This document shows, piece after piece, positions 42,898 through 51,582 of a DNA stretch of 64,000 nucleotides. The DNA lies in assembly GCF_011064615.1 (NCBI RefSeq), contig NZ_JAALJH010000021.1, positions 1-64,000 on the forward strand. Reading direction: 5' to 3'. Every line of letters begins with the position of its first letter. The stretch's first letter is position 1. Origin of the DNA: Aquisphaera insulae (lineage in GTDB: Bacteria > Planctomycetota > Planctomycetia > Isosphaerales > Isosphaeraceae). The notes below the pieces were generated by a model. It was not told the origin of the DNA. It saw only the letters and a program-made list of their open reading frames with translations, and made no database searches. The position numbers and the translations under genes are program-made.

Positions 42898-44744
42898 TTT
42901 GTGGCCAGGTCCCGACGTAGCAGCTCGAAGAGCGTATAGGGGTCGACGAAGACGATGTCGGGCCGTACTTTCCTGACGGCATCGATGAGTTGCTTGTGAG
43001 AGGTCGGCGACCAGAGGATCGTCCGGAAGATGCCGAACTGGGGTCCGGGCTGATCGGTGGGGAACGAGTCGGCCACCTGTCGAACGCCCTCGACCGGGTT
43101 GGCCAGGTCCGGGCCCATCCGCAGGAAAGGGACGCCGTCCGCCAGGGATTTCGGCGGCAGTTTCTGCCCGACCACCCCGGACTTCGAGAATCGAGCATAG
43201 GCCGACCGGACCTCGGACGACATCGCCGGGCCATCGCCGTCGATCACGAAGCCGGTGATCCGCAGGTCCCACCGGCGATAGCCCTCGGCACAGAGTCGCT
43301 CCCAGGCCGCCAGGTCGGAGGGCAGGTTGCTCCACCTGCGGGGCGGCACGAGATGGCCCGGATTCAGGTAGCCATATCCCGAGTCCCCCGCGATGAAGAA
43401 ATCGTTCGGGGTCGCCGTCGCGCGGGCGTGGATCAGGCCGACGGGGAACCGCCTGGCGAGCGAGGGGTTGAACGCCCAGCCCAGCGGGATCTCTCCGCGC
43501 GCCGGGTCGTCCCAGATCTCGGGCATCCTCTGATAGAGCCACGCGGCCGCGTCGTAGTCTCCGACGTAGAATGCGGCGTATTGGTGCGCCACGACCTTGC
43601 CGTCCGCCTCGAGGTAGCCCCGCCCCCGCAGGGTCGCCTCGGTCGGGAGGTTGCGCTGGGGATACCGATCGGCGAGCGGGGCGTGGCTGAAGACCGAGGC
43701 ATTGGCCATCGCGTGCAGGCCGGGGGCATCGGCGTCCATGAAAGCACCGAAGCAGGAGAGGATATCCGCATATCGCCACTCGGTCGGGACGCCTTCATGC
43801 TTCCCTCCGGTGAAATTCGTATATTTCTGATCCCAGGGCGTGAATCCGCCGACATGAATCGGCCTGCCCTTCGCGGCCGCGTGGGCCGCCCCAAGCATCG
43901 CGCGCAGGGTCCCGGCGTCCGTGCCCGGCTTCTGCCGGGGATCGTCGTTGGGGGCCTCGTCATCCCACGGGCCCAGGTCGAAGAAGAACCCGCGCCGGGC
44001 GATGTAGTAATCGTGGTTCGACAGGAGCGTGTTCACGGGCGCGGCCTTCGCCTTGCCTTCGAGCCACCAGGCGTCGGGATAATAGGCAAGCAGCGTGGGA
44101 TCGCAACGGCCCGTCTTGAGATAGCGGTCGACGGCCCAGAGCGTCGCGTCGCACTTGGCGCTGCCGGTCCGCTCGCCGGTGAACATGGGCGAGCCGTCGT
44201 CCTTGAGCAGCCTGAGCTTGACGGGGAGCCGCGGACCGGAGGACTGTTGCACCAGGCGATCATAGAGTGATCCGGGGCTGGGATCGAACCGGACGGGGAG
44301 CAGATCCTCGACGCCCGCGACCGTGGACGCGACCAGCGCCGTCGCCGGCACGCGCTCATCCCAGACCACGACCCCCTTGATCACGTCCCGATGCCGTTTG
44401 ACCAGCTCGATGAGATCGTGCCGCTCGCGCACCGCGGACTCGTGAAGCCACTGGCCCCGCTTCCTCAGCAGGTCCAGCCAGTAATGATCGATCCGGCCTC
44501 CCTGGCCCACGAGGAAGACATAGAGCCGGGGAGCGTCGCGATTCACGAGTCCTTGAAGCGCGCTCAGGGCGTGCAACTGGTCCCAGAAGGCGCGCCGCTC
44601 CTCGAGCTTCTGGGCGTCGAATTTCAGCAGGGGCGTGGCGTCGAAGACCTCGATCACACGAGGGGGCGGCGCCGTCCCGGCCGGCGGCGAGAGTTGCACG
44701 AGAAGGAGGAAGCCGGTCAGCAGGAGGAGGGGGGCTCGCCTCAT
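42891..44744 (-). CDS. GxGYxYP-family secreted protein
   Basis: A 617-residue protein with a signal peptide (LLLLTGFLLLVQLSPPAGTA). ATG 44744 is used; a GTG at 44756 would add four residues, and neither has a strong ribosome site. The motif GDSGYGYLNPGH is close to the family name motif. Other blocks are GLVNRDAPRLYVF, VVWDERVPATALVAS and GFTPWDQKYTNFTGG. The family is thought to include glycoside hydrolases but its reaction is not established. It is convergent with the alpha-galactosidase. Confidence 0.7.
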   Translation of the reverse strand: MRRAPLLLLTGFLLLVQLSPPAGTAPPPRVIEVFDATPLLKFDAQKLEERRAFWDQLHALSALQGLVNRDAPRLYVFLVGQGGRIDHYWLDLLRKRGQWLHESAVRERHDLIELVKRHRDVIKGVVVWDERVPATALVASTVAGVEDLLPVRFDPSPGSLYDRLVQQSSGPRLPVKLRLLKDDGSPMFTGERTGSAKCDATLWAVDRYLKTGRCDPTLLAYYPDAWWLEGKAKAAPVNTLLSNHDYYIARRGFFFDLGPWDDEAPNDDPRQKPGTDAGTLRAMLGAAHAAAKGRPIHVGGFTPWDQKYTNFTGGKHEGVPTEWRYADILSCFGAFMDADAPGLHAMANASVFSHAPLADRYPQRNLPTEATLRGRGYLEADGKVVAHQYAAFYVGDYDAAAWLYQRMPEIWDDPARGEIPLGWAFNPSLARRFPVGLIHARATATPNDFFIAGDSGYGYLNPGHLVPPRRWSNLPSDLAAWERLCAEGYRRWDLRITGFVIDGDGPAMSSEVRSAYARFSKSGVVGQKLPPKSLADGVPFLRMGPDLANPVEGVRQVADSFPTDQPGPQFGIFRTILWSPTSHKQLIDAVRKVRPDIVFVDPYTLFELLRRDLATKR

Positions 44745-44906
44745 GGGAAGACTCACTTCGTCGATATCGTTCCGGTCTGGGTGTCGTCATCGACTCCATG
44801 GGTCGACCCTAACACGTCCCGCCCGCCCGTGCCACGGGGGATCAAACATGGAGACGCGATGATGCAATGGTGTGAGGCGATGTTCCGGGATCGCGAGGGC
44901 GTCGCC

Positions 44907-47900
44907 TCAGGGCTTCCTCTTCGCAAGTGCCTTCAACGAATCCAGGAGCTTCGTCCCGACCGGGCTCCCCCAGCCCGTGGTCATGTCCCAGCCCACCCTC
45001 GCGTCGTAGCCGAGATAGGTCGGGATCTGGTGACCTTCCAGGTCGATGTGGCTGGAGACGTTGTTGCCGGCGGTGACGTCATGGGTGGAGCCGGTGCCCC
45101 GCAGGTCGCCATACAGGAGGGTGTTGTAGAAGCCGACGTTGCGGCCCAGGAGCTGGTTGATCCGGGCGGCGAGGCCGGCCCAGGCGGGGGCCCCCGCGCT
45201 CGTGCCGCCGTCGTAGAGGAAGCGGCCGCGGGCATAGATCAGGAGGCCGGTGTGCGGGTCGGCGATCGAGGCCACGTCCGGATCGGCACGCCCGGTCGCG
45301 TGGCCGGGGTTCGCGGACCTGGGGTCGTGGCCCTGGTCGACATGCTTCTGATAGTCGGGCACCCCGAAGTGCGCGCTCACCCCGCCCCCCGTCGATCCCT
45401 TGTCGCCGATCAGATAGCCATTCTCGATCGTGTACGTGTTCCAGACGGCCTCGTCGTCGATCGGCGCCCCGCGGTCGATCGACGTCCCTCCCACGGAGGT
45501 GACCCAGGGGCTGACCGACGGAAACTCGAGGTGAGCCAGGCCGTCGGCGATGCCCCGCGAGGATCCGTAGTCGCCGGCCGACGTGAAGACCGACACGCCC
45601 ATCACGGCCGCCTCGAGGAAGGCCCGAGACGCGACGTCCAGGTACATCGATGAAAGGTAGGCTTCCGGGATCGAGTCGCTGATCGAAAGCACGTCGAGCT
45701 GGTGGTCGTCGTCGTGCACCGCGTTCTGGATCGACTGGAAGAAGTCCCCCGAGCCGCCCCCCGCGGCATACACGACCAGAGTGGCACCCGGCGCCAGGGC
45801 CCCGACGGTCTCGACGTCAAGATAGAGCTCGTTGTCACCGGCCGGCGTCCCCTGACCGACGGTGAGGATCGTCGGCGCGGTGATCCCCTGGGAGGTGAAG
45901 AAGGTCGCGAAGTCGCTCCTCGCCGCGTCGTCGACCACGCCGGCAACCTCGATGATCCCGATCGTCTGCCCCGCGCCGGTCGCCTCCGGATACGCGTACC
46001 GGGCCTCGAGCTCCGACGGCGTGTATCCGTGTTCGCTCCCCTCGATATCATCTCCCGAGCCGGGGCCACCCGGTGCCGACGACGTGAGCCCCGCGGTCCG
46101 CACGCTGAAGACCCCCTGGATCGTGTCGTGGAGTGCGATCGGGACGCCGATTTCTCCCTTGTAGACCCAGGGGCCGTTGACGGAGTCTCCCCCCTTGTAG
46201 AGGGTCGTGCCGAAGGCGTTCTCCAGGTTGCTGACCATGCCGGAGACCCGAATCAGCCTCGTCGCCAGGTCCACCGAATCGACCTGGAGCCCCTGCCCTT
46301 GGACCCAGTGCGTCACCGCGGCCACGTCCGAGGGATCGGCCCCGTACTTCGTCGCGAACGCGGCACGACTGAGGAAGTCGCGATCCGCGAGCGACTGGTA
46401 GGCCAGCGATTCGAGCGACGGAAGGCTCGCCGAATCGGGCCGGGGCCGGACGACGATTAGCGCGTCCGCCGTGTCCTCGGCGCGGAGCCGTTGGAGGTTG
46501 TCCGAATCGTGGACAGTCGGCAAGGCGCTGCCGGCGATGGGCTTCGTGGCGGTCGCATCCGCCTTGATGAGCCGGAGAACATGGCCCAGGTGGGTGTAGT
46601 ACCAGTCATTGAGCGACCCCGGAGCCCCGAATGGTCGGATCTGCACCCCTTCGGGCACCACATGCCCGTTCGAGTCCACATGGCTGGGTGTGATCCCGGT
46701 CGAGTCGATGATCAGGTTCTGGTCGACGCCGTTGGTATCCTTGCCGTAGGCCCCCAGCCAGGTGATGGCGTGGGTCGCCTGTTCCGGGTGGGAGTCATCG
46801 CCGTCGATGATCAGGATGTCGCCCGGGAGGAGCTGGGAGACCAGGTCGGCGTAGCTCGACCAGTGTTGGATGGTCTGGATCGCGACCCGATCCGCGAGCG
46901 TCGCGGGGATGACGGTCCCGTTGGGGTTGGACGCGCTGATGGCGGCCTGCTGACCCGTGTCGCTGTTGATGGAAACGCCCAGGGCGTCCGCGTAGGCCCA
47001 GGCGGTGAAGTTGGTGCAGTCCACCCCCTGGCTCTGCTCGCTCACCGTCGAGGTCGCATTCCAGGTCGAGCCCTGCTGGGGTATCCAGGTGGGATCGTGA
47101 TGATGCTGATAGTCGACGCCGAGCACGCTCATGTACGCGGCGATCACGCGCTGGCGGAGCCAGTCATTGGACGCCCCCGCGGGTACGGTCGGCGGATCGT
47201 TCGTCGACCGGGCCGGTCCCCATCCGCTCGTGTCCGGCGCGACGATGGTCCGATTCCAGAGGCCGGCATCGAAGCCCGCCGGTGCCCCGCTGAGGTCGAT
47301 GCGATACGGCGAGGTATAGCTGATCGAGGGGTAGTCGATGAGGTTGACCCCGGCCGCGGCCCCGCCTCCCGACGCCGCATCCTTGTTGGACTGAAGGGGT
47401 GTGAACGCCGCCGATCCGTCCGACAGCGGTTCGACGTAGGTATCGGCCTTGCTGGGCAGGAGGTCCGCGCCCAGGCCCTGCACGATGAAGGAGGCCGCAG
47501 AACCGGTCGAGGCGAAGAGGATCGTCGGGGTGACCGGTCCGTTGCTGTAGGGGAACGGGGTGTCCAGCCCTTTCAGGGTGCTCCTCTGGTACACGTAGCC
47601 CGCACCGAGCGGGACGAGATCCCCGCCCCCGATCGTCGCGGCCGGCTGGAAGACTCTCTCGTGCGGGTCCCCCCAGCTCTGGATGGCGGCACGAGATTGG
47701 TTGCGGCCCACGCGGCCCGTCTCCACAATGGCCCCCGGCGCGTTCGTCGATTCCACGATCGTCAGCCGGGCCGTCCCCGCGCGGGCCTTCAGCGGCTGTG
47801 TCGGCCGGAGCCACTGGGCGACCGAGGTGTCATAGACCGACACCTGTCCGTTGGCCTGCGAGGCGACCGCGAGGTCGTCCCGGCCGTCGCCCGTCACGTC

Positions 47901-48629
47901 ACCGACGGCGAGGCTCACGCCGGCCCGTCTGGCGACGGGGGGCGAGGCGAAAGTCTGGTCAAGGGTCCAGCCCGAGCCGCCGAGCGAGAACGCGGCCAGC
48001 GGCCGCCATCCGCCCGCCGTGCCAGCGGCCGCGACGACCAGCTCATCGCGACCGTCCGCATCGAGATTCCCGGCCGCGATGCTCAGCCCGGTCGCCCCTC
48101 GAAAACCGGGCAGGAACGCCGGCGCGACGATGCACGTGGCCGTGACGCTCGCGTTCACGGGCGACGATCCGTCCACCCGGAAGGAGTAGACGGCCACCTT
48201 CCCGGTCCGGGCGGACGCGACGGCCAGCTCCGAGACGCCGTCGCCGTTCAGGTCCGCCATCGCGATCCGCAGGTCCCCGCTCGACCGGGCCAGCGGATTG
48301 TTCCCGCTGGTGCCGCCCGGCGAATAGAGAGGGTTCTCGATGGTGGCGAGGATCTTCGGGGCGAAGCCCGTCGACGTCTTCGCGGCCTGGCCCCACCCGC
48401 TGTAGATCGTGACGAGAGATTTCGAGCCCACCCGCGAGGCGACGGCCAAGTCCGCGACCCGGTCGCCGTTCACGTCCCCGATCGCCAGGGCATCGACGCC
48501 GGAGCTCCCCGTCAGGCCCGCCGATGCAGACATGCAAAGCCGTATCTCCAGCTCGTCCAGGGCCAGACGGAACCTTCGACGAGTCGCTCTGTTCCGAAGT
48601 GGGTTGAGGCTGGGCCTGAGAGACTTCAT
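44907..48629 (-). CDS. Mosaic secreted protein: FG-GAP repeats, NlpC/P60-like Cys domain and sedolisin (S53) peptidase
   Basis: A 1240-residue protein. The N-terminus ends in LDELEIRLCMSASAG, like the LEPR-XLL leader. Residues about 45-265 carry FG-GAP/VCBS calcium-loop repeats (DVNGDRVADLAVAS, DLNGDGVSELAVAS, DVTGDGRDDLAVAS). Residues about 485-690 look like a papain-like amidase with Cys 538 in VDCTNFTAWAY and His 620 in ATHAITWLGAYG. A pro-kumamolisin domain (AAFATKYGADPSDV, LENAFGTTLY) follows. The S53 catalytic domain has Glu and Asp in NELYLDVETVGAL, the oxyanion Asp in SISDSIPE, and Ser 1144 in GGTSAGAP. GGAGGAGG precedes the ATG. It is probably a surface peptidase activated by low pH or processing. 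Confidence 0.85.
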   Translation of the reverse strand: MKSLRPSLNPLRNRATRRRFRLALDELEIRLCMSASAGLTGSSGVDALAIGDVNGDRVADLAVASRVGSKSLVTIYSGWGQAAKTSTGFAPKILATIENPLYSPGGTSGNNPLARSSGDLRIAMADLNGDGVSELAVASARTGKVAVYSFRVDGSSPVNASVTATCIVAPAFLPGFRGATGLSIAAGNLDADGRDELVVAAAGTAGGWRPLAAFSLGGSGWTLDQTFASPPVARRAGVSLAVGDVTGDGRDDLAVASQANGQVSVYDTSVAQWLRPTQPLKARAGTARLTIVESTNAPGAIVETGRVGRNQSRAAIQSWGDPHERVFQPAATIGGGDLVPLGAGYVYQRSTLKGLDTPFPYSNGPVTPTILFASTGSAASFIVQGLGADLLPSKADTYVEPLSDGSAAFTPLQSNKDAASGGGAAAGVNLIDYPSISYTSPYRIDLSGAPAGFDAGLWNRTIVAPDTSGWGPARSTNDPPTVPAGASNDWLRQRVIAAYMSVLGVDYQHHHDPTWIPQQGSTWNATSTVSEQSQGVDCTNFTAWAYADALGVSINSDTGQQAAISASNPNGTVIPATLADRVAIQTIQHWSSYADLVSQLLPGDILIIDGDDSHPEQATHAITWLGAYGKDTNGVDQNLIIDSTGITPSHVDSNGHVVPEGVQIRPFGAPGSLNDWYYTHLGHVLRLIKADATATKPIAGSALPTVHDSDNLQRLRAEDTADALIVVRPRPDSASLPSLESLAYQSLADRDFLSRAAFATKYGADPSDVAAVTHWVQGQGLQVDSVDLATRLIRVSGMVSNLENAFGTTLYKGGDSVNGPWVYKGEIGVPIALHDTIQGVFSVRTAGLTSSAPGGPGSGDDIEGSEHGYTPSELEARYAYPEATGAGQTIGIIEVAGVVDDAARSDFATFFTSQGITAPTILTVGQGTPAGDNELYLDVETVGALAPGATLVVYAAGGGSGDFFQSIQNAVHDDDHQLDVLSISDSIPEAYLSSMYLDVASRAFLEAAVMGVSVFTSAGDYGSSRGIADGLAHLEFPSVSPWVTSVGGTSIDRGAPIDDEAVWNTYTIENGYLIGDKGSTGGGVSAHFGVPDYQKHVDQGHDPRSANPGHATGRADPDVASIADPHTGLLIYARGRFLYDGGTSAGAPAWAGLAARINQLLGRNVGFYNTLLYGDLRGTGSTHDVTAGNNVSSHIDLEGHQIPTYLGYDARVGWDMTTGWGSPVGTKLLDSLKALAKRKP

Positions 48630-48860
48630 CGAGATTCCTCCTCCGGGGATGAGCGTCGGGCCATGTCAGCAGCCTAGAACACGCTCGATCGCTAGGAGGT
48701 CTCCTCGCCGCGAACCGTCGGATCAAACCCGTCGGACTTCAGGAAAAATTTACAAAACGGCGAGTTCGCCTCGGAATTTCGGGAGGAAATGGTATGACCA
48801 GTCCGTATGGCCAGGGATAGGTATCCCCGGCCGGCTGATCCTGTTCCGAGGCCACCCCGC

Positions 48861-51524
48861 ATGATCGGTGATGTGCGACGGATTCGAGGACGAAGGCTCG
48901 GGATCACCGTGTCGCTGGTCGGTCTGTTGTTCGGGCAGGCGGGATGCGCGGGGATCCGGGAGACGTCGTTCCGCTGGCCGTCGCGGGAACGCCCGGCCGA
49001 GCTCCCCGCGGCCTCGCCGCAGGCAGGGCCTGCCGCGTCCCAGCCGTCCGCCACGGCCCAGGATCGCCTCCCCCGCGTCGCGTTGCCGGACGTCGAGCAG
49101 ATGATCGATGAGCTCGACCGGATGATGACCTCGAACGGGACGATCGGCGTGAAGTCGCCGGACGTCTGGGGCCAGGATCGGCTGTCCAAGTTCCGGTTCG
49201 AGTACGAGACCCAGATGTCGGAATGGGTCAAGTCCAGCTTCAAGGGGGACATGAACGCACAGTTGCGCCGGGGAGAGTCCGAGGCGCGGAGGCTCTCGGT
49301 GGCCGGGGCGTTTCAGCCCGGCACCAAGACCGCCGCTGGCGGCTCGACCACCCAGACGGCCGCGGCGACGGCCACCACGGCGTCGATCTCCGCCGAGGCC
49401 CCGACGATGCCGAACCTGTCCGGCGACAAGCTCCCGGTCTCGCTCGAGCCGACGGTGGTCCTCGACGAGCATTCCAACTACCTGAATCACCTCAACCAGT
49501 TGCGCCGGATCAATGCGGGTGACGACCTCACCGACCGGCCGGGGTATGGGCTGTACCTGGTCCGGATCCCGGTCACGCTCTCACCCGGACCGAAGAGTCG
49601 ACGCGGCCGGGGAGCGATCATCACCGTCTCCGCCAAGTCCCTGATGACGCGCGAGACCATGCGGAACACCCTCCGCAACGCGGTGATCAACGAGACGGTG
49701 AACAACCTCAGCCAGGCGATCGCCAGCAAGGCCGACCCGGAGAAGGGGGCCTCGTTCTCCTCCGCGGGGTCGTTCTCGCTGCTCGCGTATGCGGACACCG
49801 AGGTCTACTACGGGAGTCGAAACATCGCGCTCCTGCTCCAGGAGGCGGAGCACCTGCTGGCCCGCGACTTCGCCGACGAGCCCCATCATCGCGACGCCCG
49901 GATCGCGGAGTGGCTCCGGAGCGAGCTCGAGTCGTCCTATCACCTCTTCGAGGAATCGGCGGGCCCGGCCCGGTCGGGCCAGCGGATGGCCGCCGTGGAT
50001 CCGCTCGAGGAGCTCGGCGAGCTGCTCGTGCACCGAGACTACCCGAAGGTGGCCGCCTTCCAGTCGAGGGTGATGAGGGACGGGATGGTGCGGCTTGCGA
50101 ACGGCGACGGCGGCGTCGCCAATCCCGAGGACGCCCCCACCCTGCGGAAGCCCGTCACCGAGTTCCTCGGCTTCGCGCTCCGGATCCAGGCGGCGGCCGT
50201 CAATCGCCGGCTCAAGAAGGACATGCTGGAGCAGGATCCGAACCTTATGAAGCAGGTGAACCTGAAGGACACCAGCTTCTTCGACCCCCAGGCGCCGCAG
50301 GAAGTCATCCGGCTCTTCGAGAAGTACGTCGATGCGAAGTGGCCCCTACGGGTCTACGCGATCGAGCCCGTGATCGCCCAGCAGAACGTCGCGGACGCAT
50401 TCGGCCGTCGTAGCCAGTCCAGCTTCGAGCTCGCCGGGGCCGGACCCGTCGGCCCCCTCCGGGCGCTCGGCGGCGTGGCGTCGGCGGGCTTCGCCTCCGA
50501 CAAGAAGGTCGCCGAGGACGAGACTGCCATCCGCCTGAATCCCACCATGGTCGGCTTCGGCGCCGGCGAGAACACGTTCGGCTGGGTCTTCTATCCGCGG
50601 ATCCAGACGATGGCCAGGGGGCGAGGCCTCTTCACCTCGATCGCCCTGCTCGCCCGCGGGGATTTCCCCGATGGCTCGGGGAAGGAACAGAGCATCGAGC
50701 CGGGCCAGCGCGAGTGCACGGCGCTCATCGTCATGCCCAACTTCGTGCCCAAGCTCGAGTTCGTCACGGTCGCCAACTGGTTCAAGACGAGTGAGACCAG
50801 CGACGGCCAGAAGTCCGATCTCGAGAAGTCGTCGACGCTCGCACGCAGGCTCGTGGTCGCGGAGAACGCACTCCAGCGGGCCAAGGTCGAGGGGCAGTAT
50901 CGTCCCGAGGAATTCCAGATCGCCATGGAGCGGATCAACCAGCTCAAGAGCCTCATGCCCACCCAGCGTCTCGTCGTGAACGTGCCCTTCACCGGCGACC
51001 TCAACGACTCCCGGATCTTCTGTTCGGAAGGGGGCCAGCTCCGGCCGATGCTCGTCGCCTGGCACGGGCGGCCCCCGGAGCAGGGCGAGGAATCGACCAT
51101 CCTGATCGAGGGCAAGAACTTCAGCGTCCACGACACCCACATCATCGCCGGCGGCAAGCCCGCCAAGTCGATCCTGGTCAGCCGCAACGTGCTCGAGGTC
51201 ACGATCACCCCGGAAGCCTGCCCGATCCGCAGCGACGAAAACCGTGAGTTGCTCCTCGACATCACGGCCGCCACGCCCAACGGTGTCTCCAATCACCTCC
51301 TCCTCCCCATGCAACCCGCTCGCGCCGATCGCAAGAAGCCCGGGAGCGATGCTCCCGCGGAGAAGGTCGCGAAAGACGACGGTAAAGCCGCAGAGAAGTT
51401 GACGAAGGACGATGGCAAGGGCGGCAGCCCTCCCGCCATTCCCCCCCTGATTCCCGCGAAATCGGTGGACCCGATCGTCAAGCCGTCGGCCGCTGAGGAT
51501 ACCGGGGAACCGAAGAAGAAGTGA
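48861..51524 (+). CDS. Large lipoprotein of unknown function
   Basis: An 887-residue protein. The N-terminus TVSLVGLLFGQAGCAG is a lipoprotein signal with the lipobox Cys. ATG 48861 has GAGG about 10 bases upstream. The body has no recognised domain. It has a low-complexity Ala/Thr/Pro-rich start, a beta region (YGLYLVRIPVTLSPGPK, IITVSAKSL), helical parts, and a Lys-rich C-terminal tail with repeated EK/KD units. An immunoglobulin-like segment is suspected near the end (LIEGKNFSVHDTHIIAGGK). It is divergent from the sedolisin mosaic, with 231 bases between them. Confidence 0.7.
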   Translation: MIGDVRRIRGRRLGITVSLVGLLFGQAGCAGIRETSFRWPSRERPAELPAASPQAGPAASQPSATAQDRLPRVALPDVEQMIDELDRMMTSNGTIGVKSPDVWGQDRLSKFRFEYETQMSEWVKSSFKGDMNAQLRRGESEARRLSVAGAFQPGTKTAAGGSTTQTAAATATTASISAEAPTMPNLSGDKLPVSLEPTVVLDEHSNYLNHLNQLRRINAGDDLTDRPGYGLYLVRIPVTLSPGPKSRRGRGAIITVSAKSLMTRETMRNTLRNAVINETVNNLSQAIASKADPEKGASFSSAGSFSLLAYADTEVYYGSRNIALLLQEAEHLLARDFADEPHHRDARIAEWLRSELESSYHLFEESAGPARSGQRMAAVDPLEELGELLVHRDYPKVAAFQSRVMRDGMVRLANGDGGVANPEDAPTLRKPVTEFLGFALRIQAAAVNRRLKKDMLEQDPNLMKQVNLKDTSFFDPQAPQEVIRLFEKYVDAKWPLRVYAIEPVIAQQNVADAFGRRSQSSFELAGAGPVGPLRALGGVASAGFASDKKVAEDETAIRLNPTMVGFGAGENTFGWVFYPRIQTMARGRGLFTSIALLARGDFPDGSGKEQSIEPGQRECTALIVMPNFVPKLEFVTVANWFKTSETSDGQKSDLEKSSTLARRLVVAENALQRAKVEGQYRPEEFQIAMERINQLKSLMPTQRLVVNVPFTGDLNDSRIFCSEGGQLRPMLVAWHGRPPEQGEESTILIEGKNFSVHDTHIIAGGKPAKSILVSRNVLEVTITPEACPIRSDENRELLLDITAATPNGVSNHLLLPMQPARADRKKPGSDAPAEKVAKDDGKAAEKLTKDDGKGGSPPAIPPLIPAKSVDPIVKPSAAEDTGEPKKK

Positions 51525-51582
51525 GTGGGGTCCTCGGGAGATCGGAACTCCCTCAGGCCTTCAAGGCGCGACCCTGGCGTGG

